Shown here: positions 54,358 to 64,000 of the stretch, piece after piece
Layout of the letters: each line of letters starts with the position of its first letter
How positions within the stretch are numbered: the stretch's first letter is position 1
Assembly: GCF_900299525.1 (NCBI RefSeq)
Contig: NZ_OMKA01000024.1
Coordinates: forward strand, 62,001-126,000
Origin: Aquimarina sp. Aq78
Lineage (GTDB): Bacteria; Bacteroidota; Bacteroidia; Flavobacteriales; Flavobacteriaceae
DNA length: 64,000 bases
Direction: 5' to 3'
The notes under the pieces: generated by a model
What the model was told of the DNA's origin: nothing
What the model saw: only the letters and a program-made list of their open reading frames with translations
Database searches by the model: none
Program-made: the position numbers and the translations under genes

Positions 54358-55548
54358 CTAATCTATAATACTATTTTCTTTAAATGATAATGCTATGTCA
54401 ACATTTGTTCCTGCATTTATTACTGTAATATCACCTACAAGAATAGCTCCATAATAATTTTTTAATACAGGAGCATTTGTAGTTCCGATATTTCTAACAA
54501 TTTTGTATGCGTAAATCTCGTCTTTTACGACTTGAGTAGAGGTAGAAGGTATTCCGGCATCAAAATCAGCTTTTGCTTGCTCTACATCGTTGTATTTGTC
54601 GTAAAAAGATGCTCCGGTATCTCCTAGCTTTACAAACTGTATGTCTACAGAGTAATTTTCTCCATTAACGGTATTATTGATAGCTCCAAACCCTTGTGGT
54701 CCGACAAAATCAATGTCCCCTGTAAAAGTATCATCTTTAGAAGTAGAACCGGTTAAGAGGTTGATCTGATTTTTAGTAAGATCATTACCTAGATTTCCAC
54801 TTACACCACTTTTGAATGGCTGAGGTATAATTTCAATTTTAGCTTCTACTTTATCAGTAAGAGCCCCACTGGAGACAGTAAAAGAATAAATGAGTACATC
54901 TCCTTTTGTAAAACCATAGGTAATATAATCTTTGTTTTTAAGATCAATTGTCCCTTTGTCAATATTAAAACCGGTAGAAATATCTGTTTCTGTTCCTGTT
55001 TCTCCTTTTCTCCAGGTGACTACAATATCATCAATCTTAGCTCCTGTGGTAGAAGTAACATATGTAATCAAATTGGTAGATGCGCTATCTTTAAATTTTA
55101 TAGATGAAACTTTATCGGTTAAATTAATAGCTTTTGTAACCAATAACTTTTCTGCAGTTATTGCAGAAGGGATATTTCCTCCAGAAATATCGTATACTAA
55201 ATCTAAATCAAAACTCCCTGATGAAACTGTTTCTCCTTCTTCTTCACCAGGAAAAACAAATGGTAATAGTGATGAAGAATTAAATGTAGCTGTGTTGCCA
55301 GAAATCACTGCATCAGCAATTTTGGTAGTACCTTTAAATACATCAAGATTAGTAACCTTTGCATTCGTAAAGCTGTTTAAGTCAATTTTTAAGTCTCTGT
55401 TAATATCAAATATTGTTATTTCAGTATCGACTAGTTTAACTGCTACTCCTGCAGATACCCCTGTTACTCCTTGATCATCATCGTCTGAACAAGATATCAT
55501 TGAAATGATGAATAAAGTAATGAGTATGATTTTTGAAAGTGTTTTCAT
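54358..55548 (-). CDS. Lipoprotein downstream of a SusCD pair
   Basis: This 396-residue protein has a lipobox (LFIISMISCSDD) then a D-rich linker. The remainder is beta-rich, with repeated blocks (LNSFTNAKVTNLDVF and similar), and no family is recognised. It lies 517 bases downstream of the SusD gene on the same strand, but a hairpin and terminators lie between, so it has its own promoter. It may be an accessory binding protein of the SusCD importer or independent. Confidence 0.7.
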   Translation of the reverse strand: MKTLSKIILITLFIISMISCSDDDDQGVTGVSAGVAVKLVDTEITIFDINRDLKIDLNSFTNAKVTNLDVFKGTTKIADAVISGNTATFNSSSLLPFVFPGEEEGETVSSGSFDLDLVYDISGGNIPSAITAEKLLVTKAINLTDKVSSIKFKDSASTNLITYVTSTTGAKIDDIVVTWRKGETGTETDISTGFNIDKGTIDLKNKDYITYGFTKGDVLIYSFTVSSGALTDKVEAKIEIIPQPFKSGVSGNLGNDLTKNQINLLTGSTSKDDTFTGDIDFVGPQGFGAINNTVNGENYSVDIQFVKLGDTGASFYDKYNDVEQAKADFDAGIPSTSTQVVKDEIYAYKIVRNIGTTNAPVLKNYYGAILVGDITVINAGTNVDIALSFKENSIID

Positions 55549-55676
55549 GTAACTTGATTTTTAATTAGAGTTATTTGTTTAAAGTATTTGTCTTATAGAC
55601 TGTCTGCTTCTATAAGGTTGCGTAATTTGATTATATAATTGATTGTGTTATTATAAAAATGCTATAGAAAATAAAT

Positions 55677-55703
55677 AAGGCCGACTTTTTAAAAGCTGAC
55701 CTT
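55677..55703 (-). terminator. Second hairpin downstream of susD
   Basis: AAGGTCAGCTTTT and AAAAAGTCGGCCTT on the minus strand pair with some G-T pairs and are followed by a T/A-rich tract. It may be a back-up terminator for the susC-susD message. Confidence 0.45.
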
Positions 55704-56012
55704 GTTTATGCAGGTGCAATGGATGATTGCTGTGTTTTTTTAGAAACCTTATTGATTTTCACCTTAGGATATAGTGATATTCGAATGGCTAATTGTATAA
55801 AATATTTTTTGAAAAGAGTTTGTATTCATAATAGAGAAATAGTCTTGATTATGTACTATTTGAATCTATTCTGGTTTTTTGGTTAAAACCAGATAATATT
55901 ATATAAGAAGAGATTTCATGTGAATAAACACAGGGTACTAATTGGATAAAGGAAGGAGGGAGAGGTGCCTATTAGAGAATTAAAAATATAGATGTGTTTT
56001 TTTGGATAAAAA

Positions 56013-56041
56013 AAAGAGGCTACCCATTGGATAGCCTCTTT
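56013..56041 (-). terminator. Terminator after susD
   Basis: AAAGAGGCTA and its complement form a 10-bp stem, followed by eight T on the minus strand. It is 24 bases past the susD stop. Confidence 0.8.
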
Positions 56042-56064
56042 CGAATCTTTATTATTTATTTGAC

Positions 56065-57459
56065 TTAATTTTTATAAGCCCACATATCTACATCTAATAA
56101 ATGACCTCCTTGTGCAGTAATAGCAGCTTGGAAAGAATCTGGATTAGATACTCTTTCAGAAATTGGATATAACCAACGTCTTGGAATAACACCAGAAGGG
56201 TTGAAACCATTCACTCCATCTGCATTTGCAGTTAAAGTAGGGAATCCTGTTCTTCTGTAATCATTCCATACTTCGATAGGAGTGTTACCATAAAGAGCTT
56301 TGTATTTCTCACCGATAATAGTTTCGATATCAGCATCAAGAGTACCACCTAATGCTAATGCACCAGTATATGTTGCAATATCAGCAGCAGGTACACCAAT
56401 GAGCTCCATATTTGCAGTTACACCAGCTACTAATGCAGCTGTACCGTCACCACCATTACGCTCAAGAGCTTCAGCTTCGATAAACTTCTGCTCAGCATAA
56501 GTCATTAACAAACCTGGAGAATCAAATTGTGCCCAGAATAAGTCTTCATTAGCGCCATCATAAAATAAGAAATCTCCATCATCTTCTGTCATGTATAAAT
56601 CCTGTCTTGGATCTCCTGTCATAAGCGTAGCAAATTGAGGATCAATGATCATAGTGTTTGGTCTTCCTTGACCAAATAAAGCTAATGCATTACCACCATT
56701 TTGAGAATCTTCAAAGTTGAACTGTGCTTGATCTGCATTACTTCCCATTGCGTTAGCTATGGCAGCCAATGCCTTTGTTGATGCTTGTGTATCTCTTTTT
56801 GAAAGTTGCATATAGTAACGTGCTTTTAAGGCATTAGCTACTTTAATCCAACCTGCATTACTTAGAGATACTAAACTTCCTTGAACACTTCCAAGAGGAT
56901 CAGTAGCAGTTAAATCTGCTTCAGCTTCATTTAATAATCTGATTATTTCTGAATATATGAATTCTTGAGTATCATACTTAGGAAATAAATTATCTGCTCC
57001 TTGAAAAGCTTCAGAGAAAGGAACGTCACCCCATGAATTGGTTGCCATACCTAAATTAGCTGCAAGATATATTTTTGCAACACCTCTTGTATTTACTCCT
57101 TCAACATTGGTAGTTCTGTTTATGATATCTACACAATCTCTCATAGAACCAACATATAGTCCGTTGTTCCAGAAGTTTTCTATATCAGTTTCTCCAATTG
57201 CATAACTTGTATATGCTACTTGTTGTGCATCAAAACCGATCCATTGCTGTGTTACGATACCAGACAAACGTCCTAATCCTGCAGTAATATTTCTATGCGA
57301 TTGTATCTGCATTATTGGCATAATCGCCAGTGTAGGTACCGCGTCTCCACTAATTCTTGTAGGATCATCATTTGTGGTACCATACTCACACGACACCAAC
57401 ATCATTGCTGTTGCCATCATGAGAATAAAAACCTTATTGATTTTATATGTTTTTTTCAT
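56065..57459 (-). CDS. SusD/RagB-like outer-membrane lipoprotein
   Basis: This 464-residue lipoprotein is the lid subunit of a SusCD-type importer; it binds nutrient at the cell surface. It has a lipobox (MMLVSCEYG) and the branch of SusD sometimes called SusD-like_2: IVTQQWIGFDAQQVAYT, and the TPR-like helical core (RYYMQLSKRDTQAS). The C-terminus carries IEVWNDYRRTGFPTL and PRRWLYPISER, typical of this group. Its start lies 11 bases after the SusC stop, so it is co-transcribed. The ligand is unknown; peptide or glycan are possible. Confidence 0.95.
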   Translation of the reverse strand: MKKTYKINKVFILMMATAMMLVSCEYGTTNDDPTRISGDAVPTLAIMPIMQIQSHRNITAGLGRLSGIVTQQWIGFDAQQVAYTSYAIGETDIENFWNNGLYVGSMRDCVDIINRTTNVEGVNTRGVAKIYLAANLGMATNSWGDVPFSEAFQGADNLFPKYDTQEFIYSEIIRLLNEAEADLTATDPLGSVQGSLVSLSNAGWIKVANALKARYYMQLSKRDTQASTKALAAIANAMGSNADQAQFNFEDSQNGGNALALFGQGRPNTMIIDPQFATLMTGDPRQDLYMTEDDGDFLFYDGANEDLFWAQFDSPGLLMTYAEQKFIEAEALERNGGDGTAALVAGVTANMELIGVPAADIATYTGALALGGTLDADIETIIGEKYKALYGNTPIEVWNDYRRTGFPTLTANADGVNGFNPSGVIPRRWLYPISERVSNPDSFQAAITAQGGHLLDVDMWAYKN

Positions 57460-57470
57460 TTTTACTTTTT

Positions 57471-60400
57471 TTAGAAATTAAGTTTAAGTGAAACAGCATA
57501 ACTTCTTGTATTAGGCTGATTAAAATAATCTAGACCAATACCATTAGAAGCTCCAGTTAAGTTAGTTTCAGGATCAACACCAGGATAGTCGGTGCTTAAC
57601 CATAGGTTTCTTCCTGATACAGTAACAGAACCAGAAGAAAGAGGTGTTCCATTTAATAACTTTTCTCCAAAGTTATATGTTAATGAAGCTTCTCTTAAAC
57701 GAACCCAAGATGCATCATAAACACTATCTTCTCCAACTCCACCAAAACCATATCTTACCCATCTGTTACCACCTAAACCGTTAGCAGGATCAGCTAAAGC
57801 AACTTGTTGAGTGTTTGTTTGACCAGTAGATTGTACAACTCCATCAAATACGAAGTCAGTAACATTTCTTTGATCAGCAGTTTCTTGACCCACTCCAAAG
57901 TAATTAACAATACCACAAGTACCACACCATACATCACCACCTTCTCTGATATCAAATAAGAAACCTAAAGAAAGATTCTTATAAGTAACAGTATTCTTAA
58001 TACCCATTTGCCAATCTGGAATTGGATCACCAATTACACCAGATGTTGGATCAACTATTGCCCAACCATTATCGTCAATAAGTACTTGACCTGCATCATT
58101 TCTTAACCATTTATCTCCAAAGATTGCTCCATAAGATTCTCCAGGAAGTACTCTAGAAGAAACTGAAGTAAATCCAGCTAAAGTAAATGACTCAACTCCA
58201 GGAGCAAGTTCAATAACTTCTGAATCATAAGTAGTCCAGTTTACATCAATATTCCATGAGAAATCATCAGTACGAACAGGTACAAAGTTTGCACCGATTT
58301 CAATACCCTTGTTTTCTATCTTACCAGCATTAACATTACGACCATTAAATCCAGCAGAAGGAGCTGTATCAACTCCAAATACTTGACCTGTTGTTTCTTT
58401 GTCATAATAAGTAATGTCTAATCCTATTCTTGAGTTGAAGAATTTTATTTCTCCACCAAATTCTAATTCTGTAGTTTCCTCAGGCGCTATAGAAGTACTA
58501 CCAGCTGTTCCAGTTCTTTCGAAACCAACAGATCCAAATAATGGGAAATTGTTGTTTCCTATGAAACCATCACCACCTGCAACACCAGAGTTATAAAAAG
58601 TTTGAGTTGCATAGATAGGAGCATCATTACCAGTTCTACCGTAAGAAGCTCTTAATTTTCCGTAGTTTACTAGCTCACTTTCAAAAAGTTCACTGAAAAC
58701 AAAACTAAGACCAGCACTATAAGATAAGAAATCATTGTTATCCTTAGGAAGTGTAGAAGACCAGTCATTTCTTACAGAACCGTTTATGAAAAACATATCA
58801 TTGAACCCAAATTTTGCGTCAGCAAAAACTGCGTCTAATTTCTTTCTGAATACACTGTTAGTTGTAATTTGAGCAGCTGTATTTGATACATCAAAGAATC
58901 CAGGTACAGTCATACCATCTCCTTGAACACTTCTTCTTAAGTAATCAGTATTATAATTTTCATATCCAAGTATTGCATTAAATGTAATTGTTTCGGATAT
59001 GTCTTTATTAAATAATGCCATGAAGTTTGTTGTAATATCTTCATTGAAAATATTATCATCAAATACTCTACCTCCAGGATTGTTAGCAGAATTGATATCT
59101 TCTCCGGCTTTTCTTATATCGCTATATCTATCATATGCATATCTACCTTGTAATGTTAACCAATCCATTGGTCTATATTCAAAAGATAGTCTACCAGTAA
59201 ATCTGTTTACATCATCAAATGATGGATTCTTTGCTACGGTCCAATATGGATTATCGTATACACCAGCTCTATAACTTCTTTGAGTTCCGTCTGGTAATTC
59301 ATACGCAAGTGAGTTTGAAGCGGCATCTCTACCTGTCAACCCGTTACCATTATCAAAAGTAGGAGTAGTTCTTAATAAACCTAACATAATACCAGAGATA
59401 TTAGAACCTCTTTGTACTCTTTGTCCACCAGAATTTACGAAAGAACCACTTGCAGAGATTTCAAACTTATCAGAAAGATCTGCTGTTATATCTGCTCTAA
59501 AAGATTTTTTACCAAAATCTTCAGTAGGAGCAACACCAGTTTGATCTAGTTTTCCTGCAGATAAATAATATCTTACAGTTTCAGTTCCACCTCTTACAGA
59601 TACATTTAAATCAGTTAATAACCCATTTACAAAAAAGTTATCAACGTTGTCATATGCTTCTGCAGCACGACCATTTCCAGTTCCTGCTGGTACTAATCTA
59701 CCAAATCTACTAAAAGAGTAAGAAGAATCTCCGTCAAACTCAAGACTAGAAATTGCTGGACCCCAGCTAAATCCTTCACGTGTCTCAGGCCCTCTGTGAG
59801 TAGCAACACCACCTACAGGTCTACCTTGAGCATACTGCTTTTGTAAATCAGGTGTTTGAGTAATCTCACTAACCTGTACAGTTGAACTGATAGAAACGGT
59901 AGGAGCACCACTTTTTCCTTTTTTGGTAGTAATGATTACAACACCATTTGCAGCTCTTAAACCATATAATGTTTGTGCAGCAATACCTTTAAGGATTGAA
60001 ATGCTTTCGATATCATTTTGGTTGATATCAATAGCTCTGTTAGAGTTTGCAGTTCCTCCTGTTGCATTACCAACACTTGAGTTGTCAATAGGTACACCAT
60101 CAACAATAAAAAGAGGAGAGTTACTTCTTGTAATAGAAGTATTACCACGAATTCTGATGTTCGCAGATGCTCCAACGGCACCTGAAGACGAAACAACCGA
60201 AACTCCAGGAGCTTTAGCAGTTAAGGAACTTACTAGGTTAACCTCACCAGTGTTTTCGATTTCATCATCTGCTACTGTAGCAATGGCATAACTTAAAGAC
60301 CTTGGTTTAGCCTTAATACCTCTTGCTGTTACAATAACCTCTTCTAGCTCTGAAGCTGAAGCAGATAGTTGAACATTAATTGAGTTACCGTCCCCAATTA

Positions 60401-60650
60401 TTACATCTTTCGTGTCGAATCCGACATAACTGAAAGAAAGTACTCCTCCCCGATTCGCTTGAAGGGAATAGTTCCCATCAAAATCAGTTTGAGTACCACT
60501 TGCTGTATTTTTTACAACAACATTAACCCCAGGAAGAGGTAACCCTTTATCATCGGTCACAGTTCCTGAAACTGTTTTTTCCTGTGCAAAAGTGAATTGC
60601 ACAACAAACGCTAGTAATAGCGTTAGAATTCCACTAAACTTTGTTCTCAT
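57471..60650 (-). CDS. SusC/RagA family TonB-linked outer-membrane protein
   Basis: This 1059-residue TonB-dependent receptor imports the ligand caught by the SusD-like partner. In order: signal peptide ending TFAQ, a CarboxypepD_reg-like domain (VSGTVTDDKGLPLPGVNV, FDGNYSL), the signature LEEVIVTARG before the plug, the plug domain (IRIRGNTSI, FIVDGVPID), and a beta barrel with C-terminal VSLKLNF. The start ATG 60648-60650 is clear. No sigma/anti-sigma regulator is beside it. The 1 kb of non-coding DNA upstream may hold its control sites. Confidence 0.97.
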   Translation of the reverse strand: MRTKFSGILTLLLAFVVQFTFAQEKTVSGTVTDDKGLPLPGVNVVVKNTASGTQTDFDGNYSLQANRGGVLSFSYVGFDTKDVIIGDGNSINVQLSASASELEEVIVTARGIKAKPRSLSYAIATVADDEIENTGEVNLVSSLTAKAPGVSVVSSSGAVGASANIRIRGNTSITRSNSPLFIVDGVPIDNSSVGNATGGTANSNRAIDINQNDIESISILKGIAAQTLYGLRAANGVVIITTKKGKSGAPTVSISSTVQVSEITQTPDLQKQYAQGRPVGGVATHRGPETREGFSWGPAISSLEFDGDSSYSFSRFGRLVPAGTGNGRAAEAYDNVDNFFVNGLLTDLNVSVRGGTETVRYYLSAGKLDQTGVAPTEDFGKKSFRADITADLSDKFEISASGSFVNSGGQRVQRGSNISGIMLGLLRTTPTFDNGNGLTGRDAASNSLAYELPDGTQRSYRAGVYDNPYWTVAKNPSFDDVNRFTGRLSFEYRPMDWLTLQGRYAYDRYSDIRKAGEDINSANNPGGRVFDDNIFNEDITTNFMALFNKDISETITFNAILGYENYNTDYLRRSVQGDGMTVPGFFDVSNTAAQITTNSVFRKKLDAVFADAKFGFNDMFFINGSVRNDWSSTLPKDNNDFLSYSAGLSFVFSELFESELVNYGKLRASYGRTGNDAPIYATQTFYNSGVAGGDGFIGNNNFPLFGSVGFERTGTAGSTSIAPEETTELEFGGEIKFFNSRIGLDITYYDKETTGQVFGVDTAPSAGFNGRNVNAGKIENKGIEIGANFVPVRTDDFSWNIDVNWTTYDSEVIELAPGVESFTLAGFTSVSSRVLPGESYGAIFGDKWLRNDAGQVLIDDNGWAIVDPTSGVIGDPIPDWQMGIKNTVTYKNLSLGFLFDIREGGDVWCGTCGIVNYFGVGQETADQRNVTDFVFDGVVQSTGQTNTQQVALADPANGLGGNRWVRYGFGGVGEDSVYDASWVRLREASLTYNFGEKLLNGTPLSSGSVTVSGRNLWLSTDYPGVDPETNLTGASNGIGLDYFNQPNTRSYAVSLKLNF

Positions 60651-61614
60651 TTTACAATTTATTTGAATTAGCCAGTTCCAAAAATCATAATAATATCTTT
60701 ATAAAACAACTTTTTGTTATTAAAATTTAAATTGTAGCTGCTGTGATGTATCCAAAATTGTTAGGCGTTGTTGTAGGAGGGGTGTGGGGTGTTTGTAAGA
60801 TTTTTTATGTTTTTGTGATTATTAAGTATCACATAATGAACAACTTCTTTGATTGTTTGTAGCGTGGTGTTGGTGTGTGCTTCTACAGATTTGAAGCTTG
60901 TTTGAATAATGATTTAAAAATATAAGAGCTTTCTGACAAAGGTTTCCTGTTTGTGTTAAATAAGGATTTCTTCTTATTAATTATGATGATAAATGAGTTG
61001 TTTTGGTGTGTTGAGATGGTGAGGTATTGGCTGTTTACTACCTTAAAGAGGTCTGGATTATTGTTTTTTGGTGTTTAAATATCATCAAATTCTATATATA
61101 GGTTGTTCTTTATTTCTATATGCTTTTATTATATCAATGTGTTTTTATGTGGTAATGTAGTAATGATAAGTAATTGGATTAATCCATACCTTATATATAG
61201 GTGTTATTGTTGGAGGATATTTTTTTGAATGAAAAATAACTAAGAATTTGATGATGTGATAAAAGTGTTATTCTTACTCATTAAGTAACAAGCACTTAAT
61301 TAATGGTAATCTAAAAAGTGTGATTGTAATATGCTTTGGGTTTAGGTTGTTTTCTAAATGATTGTTGTTTGTGCTCTTTAGGTAGGGAGTGAAATGTAGT
61401 AATCAAAGATATTATCAGTGTGAAAAGATGAGTGTTGAAAAATTATACAGCTAATATGATACATTATATAGGTATACATTATTTATGTAATATGCTTATT
61501 TTCTATTGAAGTTAAAATAAGATGTTTTGTTGTTGGTTTTGTAGTTAGTATGGTTGTTTTACCTCATTTGTTTTGGGGAACATACATAAAGGAATAAAAA
61601 TTAATCCCTTAGGA
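60651..61614. other. Long AT-rich gap between susC and rpsL
   Basis: Nearly 1 kb with no frame of interest, rich in T runs and GTTTGTG/TGTTTG-like tracts on the plus strand. It presumably holds the susC promoter (a GATTTTTG near 60690 on the minus strand) and possible upstream sites for the ribosomal operon. Its size is unusual for this compact genome. Confidence 0.5.
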
Positions 61615-61645
61615 TTTGATTTGCTGAAAAATAATTCTACCTTTG
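61615..61645 (+). promoter_or_regulatory. rpsL promoter
   Basis: TTTG (61615-61618), a 19-base spacer and TACCTTTG (61638-61645) match the Bacteroidota -33/-7 consensus in full. It predicts a leader of about 50 bases and supports the start at 61700. Confidence 0.75.
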
Positions 61646-61699
61646 CAGCCCTTTAAAAGGGATATTTTTTTAAATTTTAATAATAGTGTAAAGCAAATT

Positions 61700-62074
61700 A
61701 TGCCAACAATTTCACAATTAGTAAGAAAAGGTAGAGCCAAAATAACTAAGAAGAGTAAATCGGCTGCTTTGGATTCGTGCCCGCAACGCCGCGGTGTTTG
61801 TACACGTGTTTATACTACTACACCAAAAAAACCAAATTCAGCTATGCGTAAAGTAGCTCGTGTTAGGTTAACAAATGGTAAAGAAGTAAATGCGTACATC
61901 GGTGGTGAAGGTCACAATCTCCAGGAGCACTCGATAGTATTAGTTAGAGGTGGAAGGGTAAAAGATTTACCAGGAGTTAGATATCACATTGTTCGTGGAG
62001 CTTTAGACACCGCAGGTGTAGAAGGAAGAACACAACGTAGATCTAAGTATGGTGCTAAACGCCCTAAGAAGTAA
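61700..62074 (+). CDS. rpsL: 30S ribosomal protein S12
   Basis: S12 is a decoding-centre protein. The 124-residue product starts [14 protein letters not shown]; the blocks [28 protein letters not shown] and [15 protein letters not shown] are diagnostic, and the lysines linked to streptomycin response (in TPKKPNS and RVKDLPG) have the sensitive form. The ATG at 61700 is chosen: a longer frame from 61643 begins inside the promoter. It is the first gene of the rpsL-rpsG-fusA operon. Confidence 0.99.
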   Translation: MPTISQLVRKGRAKITKKSKSAALDSCPQRRGVCTRVYTTTPKKPNSAMRKVARVRLTNGKEVNAYIGGEGHNLQEHSIVLVRGGRVKDLPGVRYHIVRGALDTAGVEGRTQRRSKYGAKRPKK

Positions 62075-62097
62075 TTAAAAAACTTTAAGAAGAAGAC

Positions 62098-62574
62098 ATG
62101 AGAAAAAGAAAGGCTAAAAAAAGACCGATTTTGCCAGATCCACGTTTTAACGATCAATTAGTTACACGTTTTGTGAACATGATGATGTGGGATGGGAAAA
62201 AATCGACAGCTTTCAAAATATTCTATGATGCAATCGATATCGTAGAAGAGAAAAAACAAAATGACGAAAAAACGTCTTTAGAAATTTGGAAAGATGCATT
62301 ATCCAATGTAATGCCTCACGTAGAGGTGAGAAGCCGCCGTGTAGGAGGAGCTACTTTTCAGATTCCTAACCCAATCAGACCAGATCGTAAAATATCTACT
62401 GCTATGAAGTGGTTGATTCAATTTTCACGTAAAAGAAATGAGAAATCTATGGCTCAGAAACTTGCTGCAGAGATTATAGCTGCAGAAAAAGAAGAAGGAG
62501 CTGCTGTTAAGAAAAGAGTAGATACTCATAAAATGGCTGAAGCAAACAAAGCATTCTCTCACTTTAGATTTTAA
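62098..62574 (+). CDS. rpsG: 30S ribosomal protein S7
   Basis: S7 begins assembly of the 30S head by binding 16S rRNA. The 158-residue protein has [59 protein letters not shown] and the C-terminal [13 protein letters not shown]. It lies 23 bases after rpsL and 10 before fusA. Confidence 0.99.
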   Translation: MRKRKAKKRPILPDPRFNDQLVTRFVNMMMWDGKKSTAFKIFYDAIDIVEEKKQNDEKTSLEIWKDALSNVMPHVEVRSRRVGGATFQIPNPIRPDRKISTAMKWLIQFSRKRNEKSMAQKLAAEIIAAEKEEGAAVKKRVDTHKMAEANKAFSHFRF

Positions 62575-62584
62575 TCATTAAGAA

Positions 62585-64000
62585 ATGGCTAGAGATTTAA
62601 AATATACTAGAAATATAGGAATTGCTGCGCATATTGACGCAGGGAAAACTACAACCACCGAACGTATTCTTTATTATACAGGGGTGAGTCATAAAATAGG
62701 TGAAGTGCATGATGGTGCAGCTACTATGGACTGGATGGAGCAAGAGCAAGAACGTGGTATCACGATTACTTCTGCTGCTACAACCTGTGAATGGAGCTTT
62801 CCAACAGAAAATGGTAAACCAGTAGATGATACTAAAGGGTATCATTTTAATATAATTGATACTCCGGGTCACGTTGATTTTACCGTAGAGGTAAATCGTT
62901 CTTTACGTGTACTAGATGGGTTAGTGTTTTTGTTTAGTGCTGTTGATGGTGTAGAGCCACAATCAGAAACTAACTGGAGACTTGCCGATAACTATAAAGT
63001 ACCAAGAATCGGTTTTGTAAATAAAATGGACCGTCAAGGATCTAATTTTATGGAAGTATGTCAGCAGGTTAAAGATATGCTAGGTTCTAATGCAGTACCT
63101 ATTGTATTAAATATTGGTGACGAAGAAGATTTCAAAGGAATTGTTGATTTAGTAAAGAATCGTGCTATTGTATGGCATGAAGAAGGACAAGGGTCAACGT
63201 TTGATGTTATTGATATTCCAGATGATCTTAAAGAAGAAGCGAGAATGCTTCGTGGTAAACTTATTGAAGAAGTTGCTGCGTATGATGAAGATCTTCTTGA
63301 GAAGTTTATGGAAGATGAAGAATCGATTACAGAAGAAGAAGTGCATGCTGCACTTAGAGCTGCTGTAATGGATATGAGTATTATTCCTATGATCTGTGGA
63401 TCTGCATTTAAAAATAAAGGTGTTCAGTTTTTATTAGATGCGGTATGTCGTTATTTACCTTCTCCAACAGATAAAGAAGGTATTGCAGGTATAAATCCTA
63501 ATACGGATCAAGAAGAAATACGTAAACCAGATGTAAAGGAACCTTTTGCGGCTTTAGCTTTTAAAATTGCTACAGATCCTTTTGTAGGACGTTTAGCATT
63601 CTTTAGAGCTTATTCTGGTCGTTTAGATGCAGGTTCTTATGTGTTAAACAATCGTTCTGGTAAAAAAGAACGTATTTCTCGTATCTATCAAATGCATGCT
63701 AATAAGCAAAATGCAATTGAGTATATAGAAGCTGGAGATATTGGGGCTGCTGTTGGATTTAAATCTATCAAAACAGGAGATACGCTTACAGATGAGAAAA
63801 ACCCTATTGTTTTAGAATCTATGGACTTTCCGGATCCTGTAATTGGTATTGCGGTTGAGCCTAAGACTAAAGCAGATGTTGATAAATTAGGGATTGGCTT
63901 AGGGAAACTGGCTGAAGAAGATCCAACATTTACAGTACGTTCTGACGAAGCTTCAGGACAGACTATTATATCTGGAATGGGTGAACTTCACTTAGATGTT
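62585..64000 (+). CDS. fusA: Elongation factor G (partial)
   Basis: EF-G moves tRNA and mRNA through the ribosome after peptide transfer. The start ([20 protein letters not shown]) and GTPase motifs are visible: G1 [11 protein letters not shown]3 [10 protein letters not shown]4 NKMDR and G5 CGSAF. The region to domain III/IV (GMGELHLDV) reaches the right edge, so 472 codons are present and the C-terminal third is missing. It follows rpsG as the third gene of the operon. The ATG 62585-62587 is unambiguous. Confidence 0.98.
   Translation, partial: MARDLKYTRNIGIAAHIDAGKTTTTERILYYTGVSHKIGEVHDGAATMDWMEQEQERGITITSAATTCEWSFPTENGKPVDDTKGYHFNIIDTPGHVDFTVEVNRSLRVLDGLVFLFSAVDGVEPQSETNWRLADNYKVPRIGFVNKMDRQGSNFMEVCQQVKDMLGSNAVPIVLNIGDEEDFKGIVDLVKNRAIVWHEEGQGSTFDVIDIPDDLKEEARMLRGKLIEEVAAYDEDLLEKFMEDEESITEEEVHAALRAAVMDMSIIPMICGSAFKNKGVQFLLDAVCRYLPSPTDKEGIAGINPNTDQEEIRKPDVKEPFAALAFKIATDPFVGRLAFFRAYSGRLDAGSYVLNNRSGKKERISRIYQMHANKQNAIEYIEAGDIGAAVGFKSIKTGDTLTDEKNPIVLESMDFPDPVIGIAVEPKTKADVDKLGIGLGKLAEEDPTFTVRSDEASGQTIISGMGELHLDV

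Larger units (their letters stand above)
55549..56064. other. Gap between the lipoprotein gene and susD
   Basis: This 516-base stretch holds two hairpins (55677-55703, 56013-56041) and T/A-rich DNA. No gene is seen. The lipoprotein promoter must lie here but is not clear. Confidence 0.55.

Noticed and set aside
62597..62872. Minus-strand frame of 91 residues in fusA
   Set aside because: Lies on the opposite strand of the strongly conserved EF-G G domain.
1..64000. Search for tRNA genes, rRNA genes, CRISPR arrays, insertion sequences, attachment sites, phage genes and defence islands
   Set aside because: None was seen by eye. No tandem spaced repeats, transposase or integrase motif, or cloverleaf-like sequence was noticed; a computed scan could still find a tRNA or a small ncRNA.

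Overview
The window is an AT-rich, densely coded chromosomal segment of a member of the Flavobacteriaceae (Bacteroidota), perhaps close to Aquimarina (genus is inference only). The support is: a SusC/SusD pair, a type IX secretion C-terminal sorting domain, the short lipobox-plus-acidic lipoproteins usual in this group, a PafA-type phosphatase, a fused hypoxanthine phosphoribosyltransferase-adenylate kinase, weak Shine-Dalgarno signals, and several promoters of the Bacteroidota type (TTTG, about 19 bases, TAnnTTTG), the clearest in front of rpsL. I saw no insertion sequence, CRISPR array, tRNA or rRNA gene.

Layout. 1-1270: MlaF/MlaE-like lipid ABC transporter, cut by the left edge. 1384-7083: PafA-like phosphatase, an amine-oxidase-like flavoprotein, a TetR-SDR pair with two matching operators, and a DUF4369/TlpA-type thiol-disulfide protein. 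7177-10345: glycosyltransferase, short methyltransferase, KAS III-like ketosynthase and a group III truncated haemoglobin. 10458-15390: gcvP, a UbiA-like membrane protein, and an ECF sigma factor followed by two tandem small zinc-finger-type proteins, the second with a broken metal site. 15490-18834: a four-gene operon (membrane protein, methyltransferase, TIGR01777 epimerase, SRPBCC protein) beside a GbsR-type regulator; near-identical inverted repeats lie in front of both. 19486-28768: secreted M28 peptidase with type IX sorting signal, M3 peptidase, purE and purK, then divergent hpt-adk and obgE.

29290-32813 is a run of five genes I do not recognise beyond a possible GRAM/PH fold, ended by a perfect 20-bp hairpin. 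32955-44027: AhpD-like protein, fasciclin lipoprotein, DUF2459 protein, a giant alpha-2-macroglobulin with an intact thioester motif, mpl, a DUF1569 protein and a small secreted protein. 44258-50025: radC, a polysaccharide-deacetylase-like protein that seems to have lost its catalytic residues, a YjjG-like HAD phosphatase, and a lipoprotein/DUF5723/secreted protein operon. 50085-54163: rarA, a metzincin-like lipoprotein, rhomboid, rlmB. 54358-60650: lipoprotein, SusD, SusC. About 1 kb of T-rich non-coding DNA then leads to rpsL-rpsG-fusA, which runs off the right edge.

Most genes are conserved housekeeping or envelope functions. The parts least explained by known biology are the GbsR-controlled operon (15490-18880), the sigma factor with a decayed second zinc-finger partner (14270-15422), the orphan gene run (29290-32813) and the inactive-looking deacetylase (45003-46307). 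Several starts were moved downstream from the longest frame because the longer form begins with TTG or GTG, or runs into a promoter or operator.
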